From contig JAGXNT010000018.1 in NCBI GenBank assembly GCA_019894765.1, positions 77,442 to 141,441 of the forward strand: 64,000 bases of DNA, read 5' to 3'. Origin of the DNA: Candidatus Heimdallarchaeota archaeon (lineage in GTDB: Archaea > Asgardarchaeota > Heimdallarchaeia > JABLTI01). Under the pieces are notes generated by a model. It ran no database searches and was not told where the DNA came from. It saw only the letters and a list, made by a program, of their open reading frames with translations. The position numbers were made by a program, and so were the translations under genes. The first letter of the stretch is position 1. Every line of letters begins with the position of its first letter. Positions 16,962 through 25,416 of this stretch are shown one piece after another.

Positions 16962-18614
16962 ATGACAGTAGATCCTTATCCAGATTATATGCGAGAATCA
17001 ATTACCAAGGTAGAGAAGACTCGAGATAAACGAGCAAAAGAAACCATGGATTATTGTTCACCTGATGAAATAACTGATGTTTTGGAAAAATTCCATCCTG
17101 ATTTCATCAAAGAACAGAAAACCAAACTACGTTTTGGAGTATCCAAAGGTGAAGTTGTTCCTCTTGAAGTTGCAAAAATAGTTGAAACAAGATCTATTTT
17201 AGATCCTAAAGCAATTGATTTGAAGAAAATCGATTTCGATATTGATGTCTTAGTTGTTGGTGGCGGTGGTGCTGGTGCAAATGCTGCTTTATGGGCAATG
17301 AAAAGTGGCGTGAAACCAGAGAATATCTTAATTGTTACTAAACTAAGAATGGGCGATTCAAACACTACAATGGCTCAAGGTGGTATTCAAGCAGCAGTTA
17401 GAGAAGTAGACAACCCAGCTATCCATTATTTAGATGCCTACGGTGGCGGACACTATGAAAATGATCCTCCACTAGTCAAAAGGCTTGTAAGAGATGCCCC
17501 TCTTATCTTGAAATGGTATGAAGAATTAGGAATGATGTTTGACAAATTCGACGATGGAACAATGGATGCGATTCATGGAGGAGGTACCTCAAGAAAGAGA
17601 ATGCATTTCGCTTTAGACTTTACAGGTTTGGAGATAATGCGTACTCTTCGTGATGAAGTTTTCAATAATAACATCAAAGTTCTTGAATTCTCTCCAGCAG
17701 TTGAATTAATAAAAGATGAAACAGGTCAAGTTGCCGGTGCTGTCTTATTAAATCTTGACAGCAAAGAGTCTATTGTTGTGAGAGCAAAATCAACAATTAT
17801 TACAACTGGTGGTTTTGGTCGTTTACATATTCAAGGATTCCCAACAACAAACCATTATGGAGCTACTTTTGATGGCTGTATTATGGGTTATCGTGCTGGT
17901 GCTCCTTTGAAATTAATGAAATCAGTTCAATATCATCCTACAGGTGCTGCTTTTCCAGAACAAATAGTTGGTTTACTTGTAACCGAAAAAGTTCGAGGAA
18001 AAGGTGCCCAAGTGCTAAACAAAAATGGCGAACAATTCTGCTTCCCATTGGAAACTCGAGATGTTGAAGCTAGTCTACTCATTCGTGAATGTCTTGGTAA
18101 GAAGAATGGGCTAGTCACTCCTACCGGTCAACATGGCCTATGGTTAGATTCACCTTTAATTGATGTCCTTCATGGTGAAGGAACCATCGAAAAGAACTTC
18201 GCTGCTATGGTTAAACAATTCAGTCGATTTGGAGTTGACATTATTCAAGATCCTATGTTAATTTACCCAACCCTTCATTACCAAAACGGTGGTTTAGCTA
18301 TTAATGAAAACTCTGAGACAAAGATAAAGAATCTTTATGCTGCTGGTGAAGTTTGTGGTGGAACACACGGAAGCAACCGATTGATGGGTAATAGTTTGTT
18401 AGAAATTAGTGTCTTTGGTCGCGTAGCCGGTATTACTGCAGCTAAGAAAGTAGACAAAGTCACACTAGGTAAACTAACACTTGCTCATGTTGGTCAATAC
18501 AATGCTCTCTGTGATGAACACAAAGTCAAGAACCCACCATCTCCAATACTCTTCCCAGATTACACAGAAGCAAAACACAAAGGTAGAATCCTACCAACTG
18601 ATTTCTTAGTATAA
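16962..18614 (+). CDS. Fumarate reductase/succinate dehydrogenase-type flavoprotein subunit (TfrA-like)
   Basis: The subunit binds FAD (VLVVGGGGAGANAALWAMKSG near residue 95) and has the family's active-site segments: YHPTG, TEKVRGKGA, LHYQNGG and HGSNRLMGNSLLE. In the loop where membrane SdhA/FrdA have His-Thr for covalent FAD, this protein reads DSNTTMAQGG, with Asn in place of His, so FAD is probably non-covalent. The first ~85 residues are an extra N-terminal segment. It is the last gene of the operon, followed by a hairpin and T-tract. Position after hdrCB and the iron-sulfur subunit supports thiol:fumarate reductase; L-aspartate oxidase is the main alternative, but no nad genes are near. 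Confidence 0.85.
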   Translation: MTVDPYPDYMRESITKVEKTRDKRAKETMDYCSPDEITDVLEKFHPDFIKEQKTKLRFGVSKGEVVPLEVAKIVETRSILDPKAIDLKKIDFDIDVLVVGGGGAGANAALWAMKSGVKPENILIVTKLRMGDSNTTMAQGGIQAAVREVDNPAIHYLDAYGGGHYENDPPLVKRLVRDAPLILKWYEELGMMFDKFDDGTMDAIHGGGTSRKRMHFALDFTGLEIMRTLRDEVFNNNIKVLEFSPAVELIKDETGQVAGAVLLNLDSKESIVVRAKSTIITTGGFGRLHIQGFPTTNHYGATFDGCIMGYRAGAPLKLMKSVQYHPTGAAFPEQIVGLLVTEKVRGKGAQVLNKNGEQFCFPLETRDVEASLLIRECLGKKNGLVTPTGQHGLWLDSPLIDVLHGEGTIEKNFAAMVKQFSRFGVDIIQDPMLIYPTLHYQNGGLAINENSETKIKNLYAAGEVCGGTHGSNRLMGNSLLEISVFGRVAGITAAKKVDKVTLGKLTLAHVGQYNALCDEHKVKNPPSPILFPDYTEAKHKGRILPTDFLV

Positions 18615-18618
18615 AATT

Positions 18619-18636
18619 GAAGGACTTTTTTCCTTC
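18619..18636 (+). terminator. Terminator of the kor-hdr-mvh-fumarate reductase operon
   Basis: GAAGGA (18619-18624) pairs with TCCTTC (18631-18636) around a six-base loop of C and T. T-rich sequence follows to about 18660. It begins 4 bases after the last stop codon of the operon. Confidence 0.6.
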
Positions 18637-18715
18637 TCCCTTATTTCTTTTTATTTTAGATTTTAACACAAACGTTATTTTATGCACATTCACTTAGTTC
18701 ACTAGGCGATACTAT

Positions 18716-19936
18716 ATGAAATACGATACAATCATAGTTGGTGCGGGAGTTATTGGAGCAAGCACAGCATACCATTTGAAACGCTTATCTCCAAAAAAGA
18801 AAGTCTTACTTATAGATAAGAATAACAAAGTTGCAGTAGGAAACACCGCAAAAAGTGCTGCTTTGTATAGGAATCTTTTTTCTTCCCGAACTAGTCAAAT
18901 TTTGGCTAATAGCTCAATAAGCTTCTATGAAAGTATCGCTGATAAAATTAGCTTGAAAGAGCTGGGTTATTTTTGGATGTTGTCTAGAGATGACTATCAA
19001 AAATCAAAGACTGGTTTAAGCAAGCTAGAAGAGAAGAAAGATCGATTTGAAATACTATCGGTTGAAGATATGCCTAAAAATCTCAAGATAAACACTACAA
19101 AATCTGATGAATTTAGTGAAGTTGAATGTATTCTTTATGGTCATCGTTGTGGTTCGCTTTCTGCAATAAAATTAGCTCGATATTATGCAACACAATTTCA
19201 GAATTTGGGTGGAGAGATACAAGTCCCTGTAGAAATAAAAAAGATCAATTTAACAAATGGAGATCAATTTTATCCTTCTTGGAAAGACATTAGCATTAAA
19301 TCAATAACTGATCAGAATGGGATAAACTATATCGCAGAGGATTTTGTTTTCGCTATTGGTGCATGGACACAATCAATATTAGCTCCAATTGGTATCGCTT
19401 CCCAAATTTATCCACAAAAACGTCAGATGTTTACATTAAAAATTAAGCCAGATCAGATTGCTCTTGATATTAAGAAGAGAATTCCAATTCTTATTCTTCC
19501 AACTGGTGGGGTATATATCAAACCAGTTCTTCAAAATAGTTTGATAATGGTAGGTAGTGCTAATGAGCTAGGGAATCCCTATCAAATGGATACGTATCCT
19601 CCAGAAGCAGAAGAAGGATATTTCAGAAATGCCATTGAACCTGTTTTGAATCATTATTTTCCACAGCTAAAAGATTACAGTCTTTTCTCTAAATGGGCTG
19701 GGTATTATGCCTACTACTGGCCGGATAAGAATCCTGTTATCGAAAAAATATCTAATATTCAATGGGTGAGTGGAACTTCTGGTTCGGGAATCATGAAAGC
19801 TGATGCAATTGGTCGGATTACTGCTGCACGAAATCTGAATTTTGAGGAAGTGGATTTATTTGATAAAACAAAGTTTCATGTATCCGATTTATCTTTAAAG
19901 AAAAGGAAAGTAGATGCTGAAGAGCTAATAATCTAG
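18716..19936 (+). CDS. FAD-dependent oxidoreductase of the D-amino-acid oxidase (DAO) family
   Basis: A 406-residue flavoenzyme begins YDTIIVGAGVIGASTAYHLKRL, the dinucleotide-binding fold that binds FAD, and ends with WVSGTSGSGIMKADAIGRITAARN, the second FAD contact typical of the DAO/sarcosine oxidase/glycine oxidase group. The middle has DFVFAIGAWTQSI, also standard. The likely reaction is oxidation of an amine, amino acid or hydroxy acid; the substrate cannot be read. AGGCGA precedes ATG 18716. It stands alone after the redox operon. Confidence 0.82.
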   Translation: MKYDTIIVGAGVIGASTAYHLKRLSPKKKVLLIDKNNKVAVGNTAKSAALYRNLFSSRTSQILANSSISFYESIADKISLKELGYFWMLSRDDYQKSKTGLSKLEEKKDRFEILSVEDMPKNLKINTTKSDEFSEVECILYGHRCGSLSAIKLARYYATQFQNLGGEIQVPVEIKKINLTNGDQFYPSWKDISIKSITDQNGINYIAEDFVFAIGAWTQSILAPIGIASQIYPQKRQMFTLKIKPDQIALDIKKRIPILILPTGGVYIKPVLQNSLIMVGSANELGNPYQMDTYPPEAEEGYFRNAIEPVLNHYFPQLKDYSLFSKWAGYYAYYWPDKNPVIEKISNIQWVSGTSGSGIMKADAIGRITAARNLNFEEVDLFDKTKFHVSDLSLKKRKVDAEELII

Positions 19937-19950
19937 TAGTTATAATTCAA

Positions 19951-20856
19951 ATGGGTGGCTATTTTCTAGTTCAGTCTTTTTTTGTATTTTCTTTACGTTC
20001 TGTTATTTGTCCCGAGACAAAATACTTAAATATCTTTATAACTATATTTGTCCTGAGACAAAAATCTCCCTGGAAGAGAAGAAAGATTAGAAAAATACAC
20101 AAGAAACTCACAGTAGTAATTTTACTAGTAGTGCTATTTCTTCCATTAGCAAACATTACTTCAGCCACTTCGTGGGGGCAAAAAGGGAAAGAAATTACCG
20201 CTTTGCTCTTAGTGGAACAACCGGAAAAACAAGTAGTTGTTGATGAAATCCTAAACGCACTATTTACTTTAGGTATAACTGTAAATCCTACTTATTATTA
20301 TGATTATGATGAGTGGGTTGCTCATGCACAAGTTCATGGTAACGAGTATGATTTAACCTATGGTGGTTATTCATATACTTGGGACATCGATAATATTTTC
20401 AGTCTTGCTTGGTTCGGATTTATCCTAAATCTTCACATGTTTGATCATGATGATCCAAATTTTGACAAAATCGCTCAGAAGCTTTGGGATATGCTTAATG
20501 AAGCTACAGTAAATCCTGATATCGCAACAGAAGATTACATAAATAAAATGATTAACATATTCCACAAGTGGGAAAAACAACTTTGGGTGAAAAAATACAT
20601 TGTGCCTTTTGTACAATGGGAAGGTCCATTACCTTCATATGGTATGCCTGTCGTTAAATTCACAGAGACTATTGGACTAAAATGCACAAAGGAAAGTGTT
20701 TTCTCAAAGTTACCCCTTAGATGGATGTTTTACTCACTCATTGACCGATCAGTTTTCCTAGATTATCATGCAACCTATAATCCATACGATACTTATACAG
20801 TATACCACCTCTTCCAACTGTCAGTTCATCATGATACAACTTTGCTTAATTGGTAA
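19951..20856 (+). CDS. Truncated or decayed solute-binding-type secreted protein
   Basis: From about residue 50 the protein has a signal-peptide-like segment (KKLTVVILLVVLFLPLANITSA), then a domain with repeated aromatic and acidic residues (YDLTYGGYSYTWDIDNIF) like the extracytoplasmic solute-binding proteins of peptide/nickel transporters. Those are usually more than 500 residues, so much of the fold is missing. The start is puzzling. ATG 19951 is the only normal start codon in frame before the signal peptide, yet a TATA-like element and two operator palindromes lie at 20006-20062, downstream of it. ATT 20086, eight bases after GGAAG and directly before the signal peptide, could be a mutated start. 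It may be a pseudogene. No transporter genes are adjacent. Confidence 0.45.
   Translation: MGGYFLVQSFFVFSLRSVICPETKYLNIFITIFVLRQKSPWKRRKIRKIHKKLTVVILLVVLFLPLANITSATSWGQKGKEITALLLVEQPEKQVVVDEILNALFTLGITVNPTYYYDYDEWVAHAQVHGNEYDLTYGGYSYTWDIDNIFSLAWFGFILNLHMFDHDDPNFDKIAQKLWDMLNEATVNPDIATEDYINKMINIFHKWEKQLWVKKYIVPFVQWEGPLPSYGMPVVKFTETIGLKCTKESVFSKLPLRWMFYSLIDRSVFLDYHATYNPYDTYTVYHLFQLSVHHDTTLLNW
20006..20062. promoter_or_regulatory. Paired 16-bp operator palindromes flanking a TATA-like element
   Basis: TTTGTCCCGAGACAAA (20006-20021) and TTTGTCCTGAGACAAA (20047-20062) differ by one base and have TTTGTC/GACAAA arms. Their starts are 41 bases apart, close to four helix turns. Between them lies CTTAAATATCTTTATAAC, which resembles an archaeal TATA region. 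A dimeric repressor bound at both could close this promoter. A half-site, TTTGTCTCC, recurs at 20967-20975 beside TATAAATA upstream of the next gene. Confidence 0.7.
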
Positions 20857-20885
20857 GATCATTAATTATTGTGAAATCAAATCGT

Positions 20886-20904
20886 ATCCGGTTCTTGACC
20901 GGAT
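20886..20904 (+). terminator. Hairpin terminator after the solute-binding-type gene
   Basis: ATCCGGT (20886-20892) pairs perfectly with ACCGGAT (20898-20904) around TCTTG. CCCTCCTCTTTTTC follows, giving a GC-rich stem and T-run in an AT-rich region. Confidence 0.65.
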
Positions 20905-20966
20905 CCCTCCTCTTTTTCTAGATTATGTGAAAAAAGCATGGGTAATAAGACATATTAGTTTCATTT

Positions 20967-20982
20967 TTTGTCTCCGTATAAA
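20967..20982 (+). promoter_or_regulatory. Promoter with operator half-site upstream of the 4-TM gene
   Basis: TTTGTCTCC (20967-20975) matches one arm of the 20006 and 20047 palindromes and runs straight into TATAAATA. A start of transcription about 25 bases downstream would leave a short leader to ATG 21033. This places both genes under a possible shared regulator. Confidence 0.5.
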
Positions 20983-21032
20983 TACAAAAAGAATATTTAC
21001 TATAAGGTTCTAATAATAAACGGGTGTTGATA

Positions 21033-21479
21033 ATGAATAAGGCACTTTATTACAAGTATATGTTCATGGTAGCGGGAATTGGTTACATTGTAGCTGCAAT
21101 AATTTTTGCCATAATGGCACCGGTAGTACCTGATTCTAAATATCTATTATTTTTCCTTGGACTGTCAGCTAGTCCTTCAATATGGATCTGGTTGTATAGT
21201 TATTTACTGGCAATAATGAGTCTTGGGTTCATGTATTTCCTCGTAAGTTTGGATATTACAAAGAACCACTTAGTGATTTCCGCTGGAATGATTTTCAAGA
21301 TTTCACAATTCATCGTTTGGCTTATTATTTACGTGATGGGTCTCAGCAATTTACCTTTGCTTATTGTAGCAATAGTTGATCTTGTATTCGCTGTTTTATT
21401 CATAGAGTTCTTTGTTAATTTTAAGAAACTCGACCCAACAGATATTGTCTTAGCTTATCCTATTCGGAAAGAGAGTTAA
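21033..21479 (+). CDS. Small four-helix integral membrane protein, unknown family
   Basis: I do not recognise the family. The 148 residues contain four hydrophobic stretches: YMFMVAGIGYIVAAIIFAIMA, IWLYSYLLAIMSLGFMYFLV, MIFKISQFIVWLIIYVMG and LPLLIVAIVDLVFAVLFIEFF. Short loops carry few charged residues, and the C-terminus is polar. The start ATG 21033 is favoured by GGGTG (21022-21026) seven bases upstream; the open frame can begin at GTG 21024. Its promoter shares a half operator with the upstream gene. Confidence 0.65.
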   Translation: MNKALYYKYMFMVAGIGYIVAAIIFAIMAPVVPDSKYLLFFLGLSASPSIWIWLYSYLLAIMSLGFMYFLVSLDITKNHLVISAGMIFKISQFIVWLIIYVMGLSNLPLLIVAIVDLVFAVLFIEFFVNFKKLDPTDIVLAYPIRKES

Positions 21480-21602
21480 TTCTCCCTCTTTTCCTCTTTC
21501 ATTTACAAACAACAACATTCTTTTACTTGAATAAACATTAATTCTCAAGTCTAATAACTTAGTAGTAATTATTATTGCAAAAAAATTCCACTACTAAAAT
21601 GA

Positions 21603-22877
21603 ATGTTGGTGACCAGTTTGTCGATTTATGATGACATGCTCAGTGATGAAGAATACCTGAAAAAGTATGGCCTTAAGAGAAATCCTTTTGACAAAATTTC
21701 AGCAGAATCCATGACTACTGAAGAAATTACAAAAATGCACGTTGTAACTGCTGCAGATAAGAAGATAGCTTCTAATCTTTCAACTATTATTAATGGCGGT
21801 TCAGCTACTGTTGCTCTTATAGGGGAATATGGATCCGGTAAATCTATTCGTGCAAGTTCTATCAAAGAGACTTTGATCAGAAAAGATGCATTTGTCTTTT
21901 ACACAAAACTCCCAGGTGGTTCTCCTGGAATTGTCACATATGCACTATTTGAGAGTGTATGTATACCAATAATGAACGAGAAAAATGCTCCAGATGATCT
22001 TAAAGAACTTGCGAAGAAATTGTGGGAAAAGTATCGAGAGGTCAATTCAATGCCTGAATCTAAATTCAAACCATACGAAGCTGGACAAGATTTAGCAAGC
22101 TTATTCAAAAAGATAAGTGAGAATGATTATCTCTCTGGTCTAGTCATTGATGAATTCGAAGAAATTATTGAAGCCAGCATTCAACGAGAAATTCGAAAGA
22201 CCTTTGAGATTTTACGTGAATATTTCAGTCATGCAGTTGGTATCTCTGGTCATATTACCATTATTTGTTCTACTCCAAATGCTTGGGCTTCTCTAAAAGA
22301 GATTCATCCGGCAGTTGCAACTCGAGTCCATGTTGAAATAGAATTCAAACCTGTCTCCGATAAAATTGCAATTGAAATCGTTCGTAAGCGATTAGGTGTT
22401 TTTCGTCCTTCCAAACCCGATAGTCTAGATCCTTTTGATGAAGACATTATCTCACAAGTTAACAAAGAATATGCTACTGGTAACCCTAGAATGCTCTTAC
22501 TTGTTTTACGTTCTATTCTTGATGTTACCGCTCAGAATAAGTTGAATCATGCGAATCTTGATTCCGTAAAAGAAGGGGTGGAATTTGCTCGAGAGAAACT
22601 AAAAGATGCTCAGAGTGAGCGTATAAAGCAGATTCTAACGCCTAAAATGCGAGATATCCTAGAAGTAATAATTGGTGAAAAGGATGGTGGACCAATTGTT
22701 GGCACTGCTCTTGCAGATGAGCTTGGCATGGATCAAGGTAATCTTTCCCGGTATCTCAATCAAATGGCTGCATTGAATTTCCTAAACAAGCATCGAGATG
22801 GGCGTATAGTTTCATTTGAGATTAAACCTGAACTAAGATTAATCTTCGCAGAAGAACTTGGGTTAACAGAAACTTGA
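21603..22877 (+). CDS. Orc1/Cdc6-like AAA+ ATPase with C-terminal winged helix
   Basis: The protein has Walker A GEYGSGKS (near residue 77) and Walker B GLVIDEFEE (near 182), a sensor-1-like ICSTPN segment and ATGNPRMLLLVLR as a sensor-2-like helix. The last ~80 residues form a winged helix (IVGTALADELGMDQGNLSRYLNQM). This order resembles archaeal Orc1/Cdc6, which marks replication origins, but the opening motif KKYGLKRNPFDKI also occurs in other ORC-like AAA proteins such as the ExeA/TniB group. No origin-recognition-box repeats were seen nearby. The 424-residue length fits Cdc6. Its function in replication is therefore only a possibility. Confidence 0.65.
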   Translation: MLVTSLSIYDDMLSDEEYLKKYGLKRNPFDKISAESMTTEEITKMHVVTAADKKIASNLSTIINGGSATVALIGEYGSGKSIRASSIKETLIRKDAFVFYTKLPGGSPGIVTYALFESVCIPIMNEKNAPDDLKELAKKLWEKYREVNSMPESKFKPYEAGQDLASLFKKISENDYLSGLVIDEFEEIIEASIQREIRKTFEILREYFSHAVGISGHITIICSTPNAWASLKEIHPAVATRVHVEIEFKPVSDKIAIEIVRKRLGVFRPSKPDSLDPFDEDIISQVNKEYATGNPRMLLLVLRSILDVTAQNKLNHANLDSVKEGVEFAREKLKDAQSERIKQILTPKMRDILEVIIGEKDGGPIVGTALADELGMDQGNLSRYLNQMAALNFLNKHRDGRIVSFEIKPELRLIFAEELGLTET

Positions 22878-22886
22878 AATGGAAAA

Positions 22887-24158
22887 TTATTTAGCATTCT
22901 TTGCATGCTTTTTTCGCTTACGTCTTAAGCGTAAAGTTTCAAAGGCTAATGGAAATGCTAACTTGGGCATAAAGAAACTGATCTTTGTTTTAGATCCAGT
23001 CATTATTTTTCCCCATTCTGTCATAAATTTGTCTCCTTTTCGTTTACTGACTGAAGCGAACGCATCAAGAAAAATGGGGTATTTCACACAAACTTTCACC
23101 ATTCTTTGTGACCATTTGAAATCTCTACCAAAAGACTTCATCCATTTTCTATGATATTGTTTTAGAAATCGTTCTCCTAAATTATTTCTCTTCATTCCGT
23201 TCTGTATGGTTTTCGCTGCAATTTCAGCAGCATCCATGGCATATTGTATCCCTTCTCCTGTGACGGGATCTATTTGTCCTGCTGCGTCACCAATGATTAG
23301 CAAATGATTCCCATAGCTTCTTGGAATTCCTCCGAATCGAATTGGTGCTGCTTTCATTTTCTCTAATTTTGGATTGGATCCAATGGCTTTACTTATGAAA
23401 GGATCTTCTTTAATGAATTTATGATGCAGTTCAGTGAGATGACTTGTATCACATTCTCCACCAGGAATTATGTAACAACAATATACTACATCCCCATCTG
23501 CTTCCTTAAAAAGAGCACAGTAACCTGGAACCAATTTTGGAGGATAATAACACACACCATCATATGGAAACTGATGACTTCCGGATTCTATATATGCACG
23601 ACTGCAAGTTGCTTGCGGTGGTCCGTCAACTAATCCGAGTTTTCTACCAAGATGTGATGCGGCTCCATCCGCAACGATCAGTACTCTAGCTTTGTATTCC
23701 TTTTTGTTTTTATCACATGTAATGGACCAGATTCCTTTTTCTTCTAAGAAAGTAGTTTCAGTTACAGTGTAGTTTTCCACTAAATTTGCTCCTTGTTTTA
23801 TAGCTGCTTGAATGAGTTTTTCATCTAGGATTTTGCGTTTAATAGCAATTACCAAATGCTCTTGCTCTTTAGATGAATCACCATAGTATTCAATACCACT
23901 CGGACTAACAAGTCCTCCAAGGGCAGCCCAATTCCCTTTTTTTTCTGCTATAATTTCTTGGAGAACACCCATATGGTTTAGGTGTATTTGAGCTCGCTCA
24001 GTTATTGCATCCCCACAGATTTTATCTCGAGGAAATTTCTTCTTTTCTAAAACTAACGTTTGAATTCCCTTTTCTGCTAGATAATATGCACAGGTTGATC
24101 CAGCAATACCAGCGCCTACTATACATACATCAAAAACATCATCATTTATAGTTGCCAT
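22887..24158 (-). CDS. Geranylgeranyl reductase-family FAD-dependent oxidoreductase
   Basis: Archaeal members saturate the isoprenoid chains of membrane lipids or quinones. FAD binding shows as DVCIVGAGIAGSTCAYYLAEKG at the N-terminus and LLIIGDAAGQIDPVTGEGIQYAMDAA later, both diagnostic; KKKFPRDKICGDAI is the typical loop between them. The C-terminus is basic (RLRRKRKKHAKNAK). ATG 24158 is preferred, with GTGAG nine bases upstream, giving 423 residues; the frame could extend to 24215 but the extra residues look non-native. It converges with the AAA ATPase gene. The exact substrate (phospholipid or quinone) is uncertain. Confidence 0.85.
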   Translation of the reverse strand: MATINDDVFDVCIVGAGIAGSTCAYYLAEKGIQTLVLEKKKFPRDKICGDAITERAQIHLNHMGVLQEIIAEKKGNWAALGGLVSPSGIEYYGDSSKEQEHLVIAIKRKILDEKLIQAAIKQGANLVENYTVTETTFLEEKGIWSITCDKNKKEYKARVLIVADGAASHLGRKLGLVDGPPQATCSRAYIESGSHQFPYDGVCYYPPKLVPGYCALFKEADGDVVYCCYIIPGGECDTSHLTELHHKFIKEDPFISKAIGSNPKLEKMKAAPIRFGGIPRSYGNHLLIIGDAAGQIDPVTGEGIQYAMDAAEIAAKTIQNGMKRNNLGERFLKQYHRKWMKSFGRDFKWSQRMVKVCVKYPIFLDAFASVSKRKGDKFMTEWGKIMTGSKTKISFFMPKLAFPLAFETLRLRRKRKKHAKNAK

Positions 24159-24358
24159 AGTTATTATCTCACTGTTTATTGGAAATAGTTGAAGCAGTAA
24201 AACTGCGAATAGCATCTCATATAACTAGATAGATTAAGAGATTTTCGCAGAAAAAAAAGCAAAACCTAAGATTAATTGTAGTTAATTGATAAAAACTATA
24301 ATAACAATACTACAGTAGCTTTTTTGAATAAATCCACAGTAAACAATTTAGTATCAAA

Positions 24359-25339
24359 ATGGATTTGTGTAAAATGCTCAGTGTAAGTAGAGGTAAAACA
24401 ATCTTCTCTGTTTTCTCAATGATTTTTCTCTTCAGTTTTCCAATACTTCTTTTATCCTCTGTTCAAAATCCTGTTGCTTCTTCTATAACAACAGATACCA
24501 GCCAAAAGGCAGCTTCTTTCTTACCAGAAGTGAAAGAATATAGAGCTGATATTCACTGGGTAAAAACCTCAATTAGGCTAGATAGTGAAGGTATTGGAAC
24601 CGTTACACTATTAGTGAATTGTACACCAGATGCAGATCATGTAGGATTAGTGTTAGGTAACTTTGTAGAAAATGAAATTACATCATTTGTTTCTGATAAA
24701 ACCAATGCAATGACAGCCGGTCACCAAATAAGTCTCAATATAACAACATCTGGAAGCAGAGATTATGATTACATATTCTACCTAGCTGAGACTACTTATG
24801 TTCAAACTAATGAGAGCATTCTGTATCAAATAACCTATATTGGTGATTTTCTTTTATCTGGACAAATTGAGCGATATCAAGTTGACGCTGATGTTGCTGT
24901 AATTAATTTGATAAGACCTATCTGGAACATCACACTTCCTTATCAAGAATTAACTATTATATTACCAGTTGATGTTGGAAATACTACTGTAACTCCACAA
25001 TTTCTTAGTGACATTAAATTCAACGTATCATCACAGATGAGCACTTATGATATCTCATACACAACCAATAATGATACTGGAGTAAATCTATTAGTCTTTA
25101 ATTGCAGTAAAACGGGGATGGGAATCAAGGCTCCATTTGAAGCTACGATTTATCTTTCACTTGTGTACTTTTCCCTCCCAAATATCATGAATTGGTTAGT
25201 CCTGTTGTTTGTATTTATCTTTGTAGCTGGTTCATTAGTTCTCTTCCTTGTAGTTATCAATGTCAGAAATAAAGCAGATGCCGAGGTATCCGGTTTCAAG
25301 GATGATCTTCAGGAGTTATTAAAACCCAAAGAAAAATAG
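24359..25339 (+). CDS. Cell-surface protein with signal peptide and C-terminal membrane anchor
   Basis: I do not recognise the family. The first ~45 residues hold a signal peptide (TIFSVFSMIFLFSFPILLLSSV). Residues ~55-275 are beta-rich and outside the cell, with many N-x-S/T sites (NITT, NESI, NITL, NTTV, NVSS, NDTG, NCSK). A transmembrane helix (IMNWLVLLFVFIFVAGSLVLFLVVI) near residue 280 is followed by a ~35-residue charged cytoplasmic tail (VSGFKDDLQELLKPKEK). It stands alone, upstream of the SDR gene. A surface-exposed anchored protein is all that can be said. Confidence 0.65.
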   Translation: MDLCKMLSVSRGKTIFSVFSMIFLFSFPILLLSSVQNPVASSITTDTSQKAASFLPEVKEYRADIHWVKTSIRLDSEGIGTVTLLVNCTPDADHVGLVLGNFVENEITSFVSDKTNAMTAGHQISLNITTSGSRDYDYIFYLAETTYVQTNESILYQITYIGDFLLSGQIERYQVDADVAVINLIRPIWNITLPYQELTIILPVDVGNTTVTPQFLSDIKFNVSSQMSTYDISYTTNNDTGVNLLVFNCSKTGMGIKAPFEATIYLSLVYFSLPNIMNWLVLLFVFIFVAGSLVLFLVVINVRNKADAEVSGFKDDLQELLKPKEK

Positions 25340-25416
25340 GTAATTTTAAGAAAAGGGATACTAATATTTCTACTAAAATTCCAAATATTGCTATCTATTA
25401 AAGGAAGTTTCTTACT

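Noticed and set aside
21480..21602. Possible replication origin next to the Orc1/Cdc6-like gene
   Set aside because: The stretch is AT-rich, but I found no repeated origin-recognition-box-like element or inverted pairs, and it is short.
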